Shown one piece after another: positions 16,724 to 25,457 of a DNA stretch of 64,000 nt. The translations under genes and the position numbers were made by a program. The DNA is taken from contig NC_019903.1 of the NCBI RefSeq assembly GCF_000243135.2, forward strand, positions 3,138,001 through 3,202,000, in the 5' to 3' direction. The stretch's first letter is position 1. Each line of letters opens with the position of its first letter. The notes beneath the pieces were generated by a model that was given only the letters and a program-made list of their open reading frames with translations, searched no databases and was not told where the DNA came from. The stretch comes from Desulfitobacterium dichloroeliminans LMG P-21439. Its GTDB lineage: Bacteria > Bacillota > Desulfitobacteriia > Desulfitobacteriales > Desulfitobacteriaceae.

Positions 16724-17947
16724 CTAGAGCAAAATTTTACGCGCCCGTTCCATGAGGTTAGAATCTACGGAGGTACCCACACCCCGCCCAATGATTTCGA
16801 GAGCCTTTTCAGCGCTGAGCGCCTCTCGATAAGGACGATCCTCAGTTAATGCAGTAAACATATCGGCTATGGTCATGAGGCGTGCCCCTGTGTTTAGTTT
16901 CTCCTCAGAGATACCAAAGGGATACCCTTGCCCATCCAAACGCTCATGATGGAAAGCCGCCCATTGAATCACATGATGGGGAAACCCTGCCCCAGCCAAC
17001 AGATGATACGTGTAATAGGTGTGAGTCCGAATCACCTCGACCTCATGGGATTCAAGGGGTCCCGGCTTATCGAGGATTTTCTTGGGCACGGAAAGCTTGC
17101 CCAGATCATGCAGCAAACCGGCGATTCTAATCGCTTTGCAGGCTTTTTTATCCCAGCCAATCCCGATTGCCAATCTCTCGACATTAGAAGCCACATCTTG
17201 AGAATGGCAGGCTGTAAAAGCACTCTTTTGGTCAATTAGTCTAGCAAACGTTTTCGCCAAGATATACGTTTGCTTATCATCAATTCTAGAGGTGGACCAG
17301 ATATCCCATTGATCAAAAAGAAGATCCAAGGAAACCTGAAGCAGGTCTTGGTGCTCTAAATCCAGCCAAAAAGCTTCTGTCTTAACCAACTTTAGAAAAG
17401 GAGGGACAACCTCCGCATAGAGGCTTCTTCCTTCATGCTCTTTGACCCACTGGATTAGCTTCCCTCGTTCTTCCCGGTTAAGCACCTTCCGCGAAAGATT
17501 CACATCCACCTTATCCGCGAACGAAATGATTTTTGCCACGAGGCTCACCTGGGATGGATCAGCCTTCAAGGCCGCATAGTTACGATGAGGGGCCTCATGA
17601 TGGTGAAGAATAGCCTCGGATAATATCTCCCCCTCCGGAAAGCGCTTGATAATCTCTGCTCCCAGAAGAGCATGCTCCTTCATCCAATAAGGAATTCCAT
17701 GGAATTTATGAAATCCCCCCACCGCACCGATATCATGCATCAGACCGGCGATGAGCAGGCGAACCAGCTCATTATGGGACATCCCCAGGGTCAAGCCAAT
17801 TCTTAAACACATGTATCCGACCCTCTCCCCATGCCTCATGCCAATAGGAAGATTCTGCCCGATCACTATCTCTTCATCCACTAGGGCAAGATCTAATGCT
17901 TTAGAGAAGTTCCACATTCTGCGGATGTATAAAGCCTCTGATCTCAC
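16724..17947 (-). CDS. Tandem HD / HD-GYP domain protein
   Basis: 407 aa, cytoplasmic. N-terminal HD domain (about residues 35-150, HGERVGYMCLR, LMHDIGAV, HHHEAPH) and C-terminal HD domain (about 225-390, GLLHDLGKLSVP, HHERLDGQGYP). The second carries the HHExxDGxGYP motif of HD-GYP cyclic-di-GMP phosphodiesterases; the first lacks a GYP and resembles the first HD of two-HD proteins. GTG start with GAGAGAGGG. Same strand as and just downstream of the HemAT-like sensor (43 bases). Confidence 0.85.
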   Translation of the reverse strand: MRSEALYIRRMWNFSKALDLALVDEEIVIGQNLPIGMRHGERVGYMCLRIGLTLGMSHNELVRLLIAGLMHDIGAVGGFHKFHGIPYWMKEHALLGAEIIKRFPEGEILSEAILHHHEAPHRNYAALKADPSQVSLVAKIISFADKVDVNLSRKVLNREERGKLIQWVKEHEGRSLYAEVVPPFLKLVKTEAFWLDLEHQDLLQVSLDLLFDQWDIWSTSRIDDKQTYILAKTFARLIDQKSAFTACHSQDVASNVERLAIGIGWDKKACKAIRIAGLLHDLGKLSVPKKILDKPGPLESHEVEVIRTHTYYTYHLLAGAGFPHHVIQWAAFHHERLDGQGYPFGISEEKLNTGARLMTIADMFTALTEDRPYREALSAEKALEIIGRGVGTSVDSNLMERARKILL

Positions 17948-17990
17948 AATATCCCTCTCTCCCTCGGATTATGTTCCTATCTAAATATCC

Positions 17991-19238
17991 CTATTCTCTT
18001 AAGCCCATGTGAGCTAAGGAAGTAGCAGAATTAGCCACATCCTCGGAAGCTGCCCCAATCTGTCCAGCTGTCATGGTCAAAGCATCAATTTGCGAAGCAA
18101 TCTCGCGAACTTGTTGAATACTGGATTGTATAGCCGACATGATATCCCCAAAGCGATCGACCACTCCATGCGCCTCAGCCGCCGCTTCATGCATGGCCTT
18201 CGTGGTATCTTCAATGACCTTGCTCACCGCAGTTGTATTTTGCCGAGTCAAAGCAATCATCGAACTAATTTCTTTAACGGATTGCTCTGAATTATTGGCA
18301 AGTTTTTTCACTTCCTCTGCCACGACCCCAAAGCCTCTTCCTGATTCACCGGCTCGAGCTGCTTCAATAGCCGCGTTCAGAGCCAAAAGATTGGTCTGCG
18401 CAGCAATCTCTTTAATCACGTCGGTAATATTAGCAATCCGAGCCGAACTGTGGTCAAGCTCCGTCATCTTTTCCTGCATCTTTTCGGACATACCCGCCAA
18501 CCCAAGAATCCGCTCCGAGATTTGTTGAATCTTCTGAGCCCCTTCTTGAGCGAGACTGTCCACCTGACGGGAAAACTCTGCGGCATCGCCGGCGTTGTGA
18601 GAGATTTGCTCAGTAGCCTCATGCATTTGAGCTGCCGAGGCTGCTGTTTGTTCCGAGGTTGCTGCTAAGGCTTGACTGGCTTCACTGACTCGACGCTGGA
18701 GAAGATCAATCTCCCCGTAGGCTTTTTCCAAATCATCCTTTTTATCTATTTCAGCCATATAGGACTGTATGTAGCTGGCCATAACCACCTGTTGGTCAAA
18801 GCTAAAAATGCGCAGGACAGCTAAGCTTAAACGCATCGCTTGCTCCGGTTTCTTACGGTAATGAGCAAAAATTCTCGGTAAAATTAAATCGAAAAAAGTC
18901 TGGTACGAACTCAAGTAAACAAAAGGTGGTAAATTAATGCGCTTATGAGTATTGCCGATTTTAATCCGCCCATTAATATACTCTTCAGTAATCGTATCTG
19001 GGAAAATGGATAATAGATAGTTTCTTTGTAAACCTCTAAGCCGTTCTACAGATGAAAATTCATTGATAATCCCACCGAGTCGAGGAAGCTTCATAATATG
19101 AGCATAAAATTCGTCGACGATCTGGTCGACATCCCTCTCCATAATAGGCTTGAAATCCTTTAAGAGATTCAACTGATCCTGGTCTAACCTTAAAAGCTTT
19201 ATGGATTCACTAATGTCGAATTGTTGGAGATTCGCCAT
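17991..19238 (-). CDS. HemAT-like globin-coupled methyl-accepting sensor
   Basis: 415 aa soluble chemoreceptor, no membrane segments. N-terminal protoglobin domain (about residues 10-165) with the heme-ligand region [15 protein letters not shown]; the His is the expected proximal ligand. C-terminal MCP signalling domain with the hairpin tip [17 protein letters not shown]. The signalling domain is short for the family. It would sense oxygen or another diatomic gas. ATG with GAGG seven bases upstream. Probably cotranscribed with the HD-GYP gene. Confidence 0.88.
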   Translation of the reverse strand: MANLQQFDISESIKLLRLDQDQLNLLKDFKPIMERDVDQIVDEFYAHIMKLPRLGGIINEFSSVERLRGLQRNYLLSIFPDTITEEYINGRIKIGNTHKRINLPPFVYLSSYQTFFDLILPRIFAHYRKKPEQAMRLSLAVLRIFSFDQQVVMASYIQSYMAEIDKKDDLEKAYGEIDLLQRRVSEASQALAATSEQTAASAAQMHEATEQISHNAGDAAEFSRQVDSLAQEGAQKIQQISERILGLAGMSEKMQEKMTELDHSSARIANITDVIKEIAAQTNLLALNAAIEAARAGESGRGFGVVAEEVKKLANNSEQSVKEISSMIALTRQNTTAVSKVIEDTTKAMHEAAAEAHGVVDRFGDIMSAIQSSIQQVREIASQIDALTMTAGQIGAASEDVANSATSLAHMGLRE

Positions 19239-19323
19239 CTCTTTGCCTCTTTTCATCTAATATTTGCATTGTTCAGCAGATTTCTTAGATTTATTACTTA
19301 TTATTACTTCTTTCAAAATAACG

Positions 19324-19360
19324 AAATTCCTGCAGGACATATTACCTACAGGAATTTTTT
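19324..19360. terminator. Hairpin between zinc-ribbon and HemAT-like genes
   Basis: AAATTCCTG (19324-19332) and CAGGAATTT (19349-19357) with T-run. Confidence 0.6.
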
Positions 19361-19410
19361 AAAAATATTTACTTCTATTAACTACTTCCATATTATCTAT
19401 ATCCATTGTA

Positions 19411-19611
19411 TCAGCAAGCTGCTGTAGAAAGGTCCACGGTAAGGTTCGCTTTAGGACGCAAGCGCACGATGGTCCCATCACTGGTGATTCTATATACCGT
19501 AATACTACCTTCATTTTCCACAGTCCACTCATGGCAACATTCTCCGCAAAAGTATCTTCCTCGGTTAATCTTGCCAGTCTCTCTCGAACTACACATTGGG
19601 CACACACTCAA
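19411..19611 (-). CDS. Small zinc-ribbon protein
   Basis: About 66 aa. Two Cys pairs (CPMC and CGEC, 18 residues apart) form a zinc ribbon, followed by an all-beta stretch ending in Cys. I take the TTG at 19609-19611 because AGGAG lies nine bases upstream; a TTG at 19620 is too close. Function not recognised. Confidence 0.6.
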   Translation of the reverse strand: MSVCPMCSSRETGKINRGRYFCGECCHEWTVENEGSITVYRITSDGTIVRLRPKANLTVDLSTAAC

Positions 19612-19834
19612 ACCAGCCAACTCCTCTCAACCGAACTCCAAGCCAGTATACCTATCCAGATAGTATTATATCGTATAGTATAACAGACAATTCTTAACTT
19701 CCTCTTAAGAAAGTGTGAACTTTTGGTGAACAAATGTAAATATCGACCAAATGCGAGCAATTCTCTAGAAAGCATCACTAAATTTTTCCCTTGCAATTCC
19801 CCACAAGGTATGATAAAAAAATAAGAGAGTATTA

Positions 19835-19854
19835 AATACCTATAGGGGGTATCC
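19835..19854. promoter_or_regulatory. Candidate CsoR/CstR-type operator
   Basis: ATACC-TATAGG-GGGTAT between a possible -10 element (TATGAT, 19809-19814) and the start codon; it overlaps the ribosome site. The TACC...GGGGGTA layout is that of CsoR-family operators in Firmicutes. Confidence 0.4.
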
Positions 19855-19856
19855 GT

Positions 19857-20930
19857 ATGAAAAATAAAATTTCTCGCCGCGCCTTTCTCAAGCGGACTTC
19901 AGCCGCTAGCTTATTGGGCGCACTTGCCGCCACTGGCTTTAGCCCATCCGTTCAAGCTTCCGAACTGACTAACGAAAAACTAGGAACTTTAATCGATCTT
20001 ACCCAATGTGATGGCTGTAAAGGCAGACCCACCCCACTTTGCGTGACTGCCTGTCGCCAACACAATCAAAATCGCTTTCCCGAGCCGCAGAAACCTCTCA
20101 AAATGTATTGGCCACAAAAAAAGGTAGAAGACTGGTCCGGCAAAAGAGAGCTTACCTCCCGTCTTACACCTTACAATTGGACCTTTGTTGACAACGTCAA
20201 AGTCGAGCACAACGGCCTTGAACACGATGTCCATGTTCCCAGACGCTGCATGCATTGTGATAACCCCACATGCTTGAAACTCTGTCCCTTTAGTGCGATT
20301 ACCAAAGAGAGCACCGGGGCCGTGTCCATCGATGATGAAATCTGCTTCGGAGGAGCAAAATGTCGCGATGTCTGCCCCTGGGGTATCCCCCAACGCCAAG
20401 CCGGGGTGGGTCTCTATCTTCAGATCGCTCCTGATCTGGCAGGCGGTGGTGTTATGTATAAATGCGATCTCTGCAGCGACCTCCTCGCGGTCGGAAAGCA
20501 ACCCGCTTGCGTCCAAGCCTGTCCCCAAGGAGCATTAACCATTGGCCCTCGTGAGGAGATAAAAGCACTAGCCCATAAAAAAGCCCAAGAGATAGGCGGT
20601 TATGTTTATGGAGATCAAGAAAACGGCGGCACTGCCACCCTCTATGTCTCCAGCGTCCCCTTTGACAAGATCGATAAAGCTATCAAAGCTGATAAAAAGG
20701 AGAAAAAAGACACATCTCCCGGACGCCCAGGCATGCCCGTAAAGGTCGATAATTACCTTGAAAGCGAAAAGGGATTATTCCACAGCGCTATCATCGCCCC
20801 CTTTGCCGGTGCAGCAGCAGCAGGCATAACCGCCTATCGGACCCTCAAGGGTAAGCCGATCAAAGACATCACCTCATCCCCTGTTAATCTGCGAGAGGAG
20901 GAAGAAGAGCATGACCACAACGAAAACTAA
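19857..20930 (+). CDS. Tat-exported 4x[4Fe-4S] subunit, FdhB/HybA-like
   Basis: 357 aa. Tat signal (SRRAFLKR, about residues 6-13) and cleavage near residue 35. Four Cys groups follow: CDGCKGRPTPLCVTAC, CMHCDNPTCLKLCP, CFGGAKCRDVCPWG and CDLCSDLLAVGKQPACVQACP, the electron-wire pattern of formate dehydrogenase beta or hydrogenase HybA subunits. A hydrophobic segment near residues 310-327 would anchor it. Overlaps the cytochrome b gene by 20 bases. No catalytic subunit is adjacent, so its partner is encoded elsewhere or the pair is a free electron conduit. Confidence 0.85.
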   Translation: MKNKISRRAFLKRTSAASLLGALAATGFSPSVQASELTNEKLGTLIDLTQCDGCKGRPTPLCVTACRQHNQNRFPEPQKPLKMYWPQKKVEDWSGKRELTSRLTPYNWTFVDNVKVEHNGLEHDVHVPRRCMHCDNPTCLKLCPFSAITKESTGAVSIDDEICFGGAKCRDVCPWGIPQRQAGVGLYLQIAPDLAGGGVMYKCDLCSDLLAVGKQPACVQACPQGALTIGPREEIKALAHKKAQEIGGYVYGDQENGGTATLYVSSVPFDKIDKAIKADKKEKKDTSPGRPGMPVKVDNYLESEKGLFHSAIIAPFAGAAAAGITAYRTLKGKPIKDITSSPVNLREEEEEHDHNEN

Positions 20931-21672
20931 GGGAAAAGAGGGGAAGGTCTTACGCCAAAGTGCTATCAATCGCTTCGTTCATTGGGCAACAGCCCTCTCC
21001 ATCTTCATATTAATTCTCACCGGCCTCGGTCAAATGCCCCTCTACAATCGGTATAATGTTACCAAGCTTCCCGGGGCAGAATGGCTCGGCGATTACTTCA
21101 TCACGATTGGCCTTCATTACCTGGCAGCGGTTCTCCTCATCTTTATCACCTTCTATCACCTCATTAATGCCTTTATTCGCAAAGAATTTGATATCTTCCC
21201 TCGTCGTGGGGATCTAAAAGAATCCTACCTTATTATCAAAGCCATGTTCACCAAGGGCCAGGAACCCCCCTCTCATAAATATCTAGCCGAGCAACGCCTA
21301 GCCTATCTATTTATCGGCGGTAATGTGCTCCTGCTCATCCTTACCGGGTTAATCAAAATGTATAAGAATGTTCCCGGTGTGGAGCTGTCGAGTTCGCTTC
21401 TCTATTGGACTACAATGCTTCATAATATCGGAACAGTCTTACTCATCCTCGGCATTGTCGGCCACCTAGCGGCCTTCCTCATCAAGGAAAATCGCGCCCT
21501 GCTACCTGGAATGTTCACCGGTTATATCGACCACGACTATGTAAAACATCGCCATAGTCTTTGGTATAAGGATCTTCAGTCGCAAGATAAGGTCCAGCCC
21601 CAACCAGATGCTAGCCTTGGTCTCTCAAGTAAAAATAACACTCATATACCTGCAAAATCTTCATCCATGTAG
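20911..21672 (+). CDS. Formate-dehydrogenase gamma-like cytochrome b
   Basis: 253 aa integral membrane protein with four predicted helices. Heme-ligand candidates are His in FVHWATALS, HYLAAV, FYHLINAF, MLHNIG and VGHLAAF, as in FdnI/FdoI-type di-heme cytochromes. It would pass electrons between the exported Fe-S subunit and the quinone pool. Start ATG within the end of the Fe-S gene, with GAGGAGG upstream, indicating translational coupling. Confidence 0.85.
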   Translation: MTTTKTKGKEGKVLRQSAINRFVHWATALSIFILILTGLGQMPLYNRYNVTKLPGAEWLGDYFITIGLHYLAAVLLIFITFYHLINAFIRKEFDIFPRRGDLKESYLIIKAMFTKGQEPPSHKYLAEQRLAYLFIGGNVLLLILTGLIKMYKNVPGVELSSSLLYWTTMLHNIGTVLLILGIVGHLAAFLIKENRALLPGMFTGYIDHDYVKHRHSLWYKDLQSQDKVQPQPDASLGLSSKNNTHIPAKSSSM

Positions 21673-21686
21673 CCATTTGGTAAAAC

Positions 21687-21737
21687 TTGACTCCTCTTAG
21701 AGTATTACTTATAATATAGGTAATACTCTAAGAGGAG
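21687..21737 (+). promoter_or_regulatory. vapBC promoter embedded in a palindromic operator
   Basis: TTGACT (21687-21692), 17-base spacer, TATAAT (21710-21715). An 18-bp-arm perfect palindrome (21691-21708 and 21720-21737) is centred on the -10 box, its right arm reaching the ribosome site AAGAGGAGG. Confidence 0.85.
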
Positions 21738-21747
21738 GTTTTTTATT

Positions 21748-22035
21748 ATGGCAAAGCAACTTCTTTCTGGAAAGTTAACTAGTAAAGGCCAACTCACTAT
21801 CCCAGTCGAACTAAGAACCCTTTTAAACATCAAAGAAGGAGACCGATTGGCTTTTGTCTTAGATGAAAATGATAGAATTATTGAAGTTCAGCCCAAAACA
21901 AAGAAATCCATCCGCGAAGTCATGGGAGTATTGAAATCCACCATGAACGTTGACGCAGATGAAGCAATTGGTGTGGCTAGGGCGGAACGGGCAAAAGAAA
22001 TTTCAGCCAAATCGAAGGAGTTAAGGGATGAATAA
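21748..22035 (+). CDS. AbrB/MazE-type antitoxin (VapB-like)
   Basis: 95 aa. N-terminal swapped-hairpin AbrB domain (about residues 8-50, KLTSKGQLTIPVELRTLLNI) that binds DNA, C-terminal helical tail (about 55-95) that would wrap the toxin. ATG with AAGAGGAGG. It overlaps the PIN toxin by 8 bases. The palindrome over its promoter is the expected autorepression site of the VapBC complex. Confidence 0.9.
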   Translation: MAKQLLSGKLTSKGQLTIPVELRTLLNIKEGDRLAFVLDENDRIIEVQPKTKKSIREVMGVLKSTMNVDADEAIGVARAERAKEISAKSKELRDE

Positions 22036-22438
22036 GGCAATGATAGTCGACACTAACATTCTTATTCGTTTATTTACGAAGGATGATGACCCCCAGATTG
22101 AGCAATTAGTTCGGCTTATGGAACAGGGCGATATAGTATTTCACGTGCTATCCATTGTTCTAATAGAAGCCTATTGGGTCTTACACAAGGTATATAACTT
22201 CAACAAGGAAACGATATTGCGAGTCTTTGAGGACTTTATCGAAGCTGACGGAATTGAGCTTGATGAGGAAGGTTTAGTACAACGTATCCTTGCTCGTTTC
22301 CGAGGGGTAAATGTTGATTTCGTTGATATTTACTTAGCTGAAAAATCGAGAAGCTCAAGGTTGCCGGTATTAACTTGGAATGCTAAGGATTTTAGAAAGT
22401 TAGAATGTGAGTTTTACAGACCGCAAGATTTAGTATAA
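22028..22438 (+). CDS. PIN-domain ribonuclease toxin (VapC-like)
   Basis: 136 aa PIN-domain protein. Acidic active-site residues are visible: Asp in MIVDTNILIR (about residue 8), Glu in LIEAYWVLH (about 47), Asp in VDFVDIYLAEKS (about 98). VapC toxins cut tRNA or rRNA. Second gene of a two-gene toxin-antitoxin unit, followed by a strong bidirectional terminator. Confidence 0.9.
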   Translation: MNKAMIVDTNILIRLFTKDDDPQIEQLVRLMEQGDIVFHVLSIVLIEAYWVLHKVYNFNKETILRVFEDFIEADGIELDEEGLVQRILARFRGVNVDFVDIYLAEKSRSSRLPVLTWNAKDFRKLECEFYRPQDLV

Positions 22439-22480
22439 CTATCACCATAGGTGTCATAATTTAAAACAAAGAAATTTATC

Positions 22481-22533
22481 AAACAAAATGAGAAGGACGC
22501 CAGTTTAAACTGCATCCTTCTCATTTTGTTTTT
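22481..22533. terminator. Bidirectional terminator between vapC and fumarase
   Basis: AAACAAAATGAGAAGGA and TCCTTCTCATTTTGTTT arms, loop containing CAGTTTAAACTG; T-rich on both sides. Confidence 0.85.
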
Positions 22534-22537
22534 GCCA

Positions 22538-23095
22538 TTATTTTTTGCGATACTTGGCCTTGCCTAACTCGTAAAGATTGTTACCCTTTTGATCGATAAC
22601 CACCATCACCGGGAAATCCTTGACCACTAATTTACGAACAGCTTCGGTGCCTAGTTCCGGATAAGCTATGACCTCCGCAGAAATAATTCGCTTAGCCAGC
22701 AGTGCCCCGGATCCTCCGATAGCTCCGAAATAGACTGCCCCATGGTTCTTCATAGCTTCAATGACCTCAGGCGAACGCAGACCCTTACCGATCATTCCCG
22801 TCAAACCCCGTTCAATCAGCTTAGGTGAATAAGCATCCATGCGCCCACTGGTCGTCGGACCAGCCGAACCAATCACCTGGCCTGGCTTGGGCGGAGTAGG
22901 TCCCACAAAATAAATCACTTGATCACGCACATCAAAGGGGAGTTCCTCACCTCGGTCTAAGGACTCCACCATCTTCTTATGAGCAGCATCACGACCAGTA
23001 TAAAGTACTCCGCTCAGCAGGACGCTGTCTCCCGCGTGAAGTCCAGCCACTTTATCCTGTGTTAAAGGAAGTTCTACACGAATCGGTTCACCCAT
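22538..23095 (-). CDS. Class I fumarate hydratase, beta subunit
   Basis: 185 aa Fumerase_C subunit of a two-subunit Fe-S hydratase (fumarate/malate; tartrate dehydratase is the alternative). Signatures GPTPPKPGQVIGSAGPTTSGRMD, MIGKG and GAIGGSGALLAKRI. ATG one base after the alpha-subunit stop, ribosome site AGGAAGG inside the alpha gene, so translation is coupled. Confidence 0.9.
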   Translation of the reverse strand: MGEPIRVELPLTQDKVAGLHAGDSVLLSGVLYTGRDAAHKKMVESLDRGEELPFDVRDQVIYFVGPTPPKPGQVIGSAGPTTSGRMDAYSPKLIERGLTGMIGKGLRSPEVIEAMKNHGAVYFGAIGGSGALLAKRIISAEVIAYPELGTEAVRKLVVKDFPVMVVIDQKGNNLYELGKAKYRKK

Positions 23096-23096
23096 C

Positions 23097-23966
23097 TTAT
23101 AGCGCACCTTCCTGTCTGCCCTTTAAAACAACTTCCTTATGTCGGGCGGCATGACATTGAATATTCACGGCAACCGGCAAGGAAGCAATATGGGTAGGAT
23201 AGACCTCTAATTGAACCCCAAGAGCGGTATTCGTTCCCCCAAATCCTTGCGGACCAATCCCTAATTTATTCACCCTCTGGAGAATCTCTGCTTCGATAGC
23301 TGCTAAACGCTCTTCAGGGTTGGGCACCCCCACATTGCGGAGGAGGGATTTTTTAGCCAGATAAGTAGCCTTCTCCATGGTTCCTCCGATACCGACCCCG
23401 ACGATAATCGGCGGGCAGGGATTTCCACCGGCACGCTCTACAGTATCCACTACGAACTGTATCGCCCCTTCCAACCCATCGGAAGGCTTACACATTTTCA
23501 AAGCACCCATATTCTCACTACCTGCTCCTTTGGGTGCTACCGTAATCTTCAGCTCATCACCATGCACGATATCGTAATGAATAATCGCCGGGGTATTATC
23601 CCCGGTATTCACGCGCTCGAAGGGATCCTTCACCATGGATTTACGCAGGTAGCCCTTTTCATAGCCTCGGCGGACACCTTCATTTAAAGCATCCCCTAAG
23701 GCCCCACCCGTGACCATGACCTCCTGTCCCACTTCAACAAAAATTACGACCATACCTGTATCCTGGCACATAGGAACCCGCTCTTCATGGGCTATGGTGG
23801 CATTTTCAATCAAGCGTTCAAAAACTTCACAGCCCAAAGGAGATTCCTCCGTTTGCAAAGCCTCCCTGAACTTGTGCATCATATCGTTCCCAAGATTATA
23901 ATTGGCTTCGATACAAAGCTTTTCCACCGCATCGGTGATTTCATCCACATGAATAACCTTCGGCAT
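23097..23966 (-). CDS. Class I fumarate hydratase, alpha subunit
   Basis: About 289 aa Fumerase domain carrying the [4Fe-4S] cluster. Expected Cys positions: [22 protein letters not shown] and NIQCHAARH. The gene may start at the GTG two codons earlier (23970-23972), which lies closer to GGGGG. Oxygen-sensitive fumarases of this type are usual in strict anaerobes, linking malate and fumarate. Confidence 0.9.
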   Translation of the reverse strand: MPKVIHVDEITDAVEKLCIEANYNLGNDMMHKFREALQTEESPLGCEVFERLIENATIAHEERVPMCQDTGMVVIFVEVGQEVMVTGGALGDALNEGVRRGYEKGYLRKSMVKDPFERVNTGDNTPAIIHYDIVHGDELKITVAPKGAGSENMGALKMCKPSDGLEGAIQFVVDTVERAGGNPCPPIIVGVGIGGTMEKATYLAKKSLLRNVGVPNPEERLAAIEAEILQRVNKLGIGPQGFGGTNTALGVQLEVYPTHIASLPVAVNIQCHAARHKEVVLKGRQEGAL

Positions 23967-24019
23967 CGTCACTGACAACCCCCTTCGCAAACGCTTTCTT
24001 TCCCGACAATCCTCTATAG

Positions 24020-24820
24020 TTACTCCTCATTCTCCTCCAGTTCCTCAAATCCATACACCGCACAGCCAATTGCCCCATTAAATTGGGGTTGCTTAGGTAC
24101 GACGATTTCTTTCCCCGTTCCCTCTCGCAAGAGCTCCCGAATCGCTTTGCTGTGGGCCACTCCTCCCGTAAATACGATGACTTCGCTAGTATAATTACGA
24201 AGAAGGGGTAGAATGCGCTTAACAATGGTCTCATTGACCCCCGCAGCAAGTCGCGACAAAGGTTGCCCTTCCACAATCTTACCGATCAATTCGCTCTCCC
24301 CAAACACCGCACAGGTCGAGTTCAATATCACAGGGTCCACCGAATGCTCCCCTAATTCCTCGAGGGTCATCCCTATGACATGAGCCATGTTCTCCAGATA
24401 TCGTCCCGAAGAAGCCGCACATTTATCATTAGTCTGAAAATCCAACATCCGCCCTTTTCTAACCTTAATAATCTTGCTGTCCTGACCACCAAGATCCACC
24501 AGGGTGAAGTCCTCCAGCCCCGTCTGAAATATCGCTCCCTTAACATGGGCTTTCAATTCCGGAATCGTCTCCCCCCCCGCTACCTCCAGGGTATTACGCC
24601 CATAACCCGTCGAGATAATACAATCCACCTCAGGTAACCCCAAGGCCTTAAAGTCAACAGCTAGCTTACCCTGAACCTTTCGCCCATATTCCCGATAAAA
24701 TTTAATCGTATCCAACCGGTCCAAACGCCTAATCTGCGGAAGCTCCCCAGCTAAAGAACACTCCATCACCGCAATCTTAACGCTTCGACTCCCCAAATCA
24801 ATCCCACATACCAAAGCCAT
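24020..24820 (-). CDS. HgdC/BcrA-family ATPase activator
   Basis: 266 aa ASKHA-fold ATPase of the BadF/BadG/BcrA/HgdC group. Phosphate-1 loop CGIDLGSRSVK (about residues 5-15), LVDLGGQDSKII, the cluster Cys in NDKCAASSGRYLE and STCAVFGESE (two Cys per subunit, [4Fe-4S] bridging the dimer), and FTGGVAHSKAI. Such proteins inject an electron into a 2-hydroxyacyl-CoA dehydratase-type partner with ATP hydrolysis. The partner-type gene lies upstream at 25.5 kb, beyond a repeat tract. Its first ~25 bases recur in that tract. Confidence 0.88.
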   Translation of the reverse strand: MALVCGIDLGSRSVKIAVMECSLAGELPQIRRLDRLDTIKFYREYGRKVQGKLAVDFKALGLPEVDCIISTGYGRNTLEVAGGETIPELKAHVKGAIFQTGLEDFTLVDLGGQDSKIIKVRKGRMLDFQTNDKCAASSGRYLENMAHVIGMTLEELGEHSVDPVILNSTCAVFGESELIGKIVEGQPLSRLAAGVNETIVKRILPLLRNYTSEVIVFTGGVAHSKAIRELLREGTGKEIVVPKQPQFNGAIGCAVYGFEELEENEE

Positions 24821-24847
24821 TCAAACATTACTCCCCTATATTTTTTA

Positions 24848-25252
24848 CCATAATCACCACTACTACGACTGCCACTGCTACTCCTACTGCCACTAATGCT
24901 GCCACAACCAAAACTACTAGCTTTAGCTGGTAGAAAATCTAAATCAAAGCATCCTAGGATCTTGCTCTACCGAGATCAATCCCACACACCAAAACCAACT
25001 ACTGCCACTGCTACTCCTACTGCCACTGCTACTCCTACTGCCACTAATGCTGCCACAACCAAAACTACTAGCTTTAGCTGGTAGAAAATCTAAATCAAAG
25101 CATCCTAGGATTTTGCCCTACGGAGATCAATCCCACATATCAAAACCAACTACTGATACCACCACTGCTACTACTCCTGCCGCCACTAATGCTGCCACAA
25201 CCAAACTACTAGCTTTAGCTGGTAGAAAATCTAAATCAAAGCATCCTAGGAT
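24848..25252. repeat. Three-unit tandem repeat containing copies of a gene start
   Basis: Three units of about 151, 151 and 142 bp. Each has a (GCCACTGCTACTCCTACT)-like minisatellite, a conserved ~62-bp core (24898-24960, 25049-25111, 25191-25252) and, in the first two junctions, a degenerate copy of the first ~25 bases of the HgdC-type gene (CCCACAyA near 24981 and 25132). The copies are followed by stops and are not coding. Confidence 0.85.
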
Positions 25253-25292
25253 TTTGCTTTACGGAGGTGAACGACTTCTAAGCGAGCAGGAA

Positions 25293-25417
25293 ACAAAACT
25301 TCGCGAAAAGTACGGCGTGGAGACGGGTTGGAAACAGGACGTTTCCAACAGCCCACTGAGCAGGAGCGAATTGGGCTGGCACCCGTCGGAACAGAGTACT
25401 TGAGCGATTAGTTTTGT
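25293..25417. other. Multibranched structured element, candidate ncRNA or mobile palindrome
   Basis: Closing stem ACAAAACT (25293-25300) with AGTTTTGT (25410-25417), continued by TCGC/GCGA (25301-25304 with 25404-25407) and AAGTAC/GTACTT (25308-25313 with 25396-25401). Inside: GACGGGT/ACCCGTC (25322-25328 with 25381-25387), hairpin TGGAAAC/GTTTCCA (25329-25335 with 25341-25347) and hairpin CAGCCCA/TGGGCTG (25349-25355 with 25372-25378). It sits just downstream of the HgdB-type gene. Family not recognised. Confidence 0.6.
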
Positions 25418-25457
25418 CCGCGCAGCTTACCGAGTGAACCCCGTAAAGCAAAATCCC

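Noticed and set aside
24848-25252. CRISPR array
   Set aside because: Units are ~150 bp, the 'spacers' are copies of each other, and no cas genes are near.
24896-25403. Plus-strand Thr/Ala-repeat open frames across the tandem repeat and structured element
   Set aside because: They read through a minisatellite and paired stems with no ribosome site; coding is a by-product of the repeat period.
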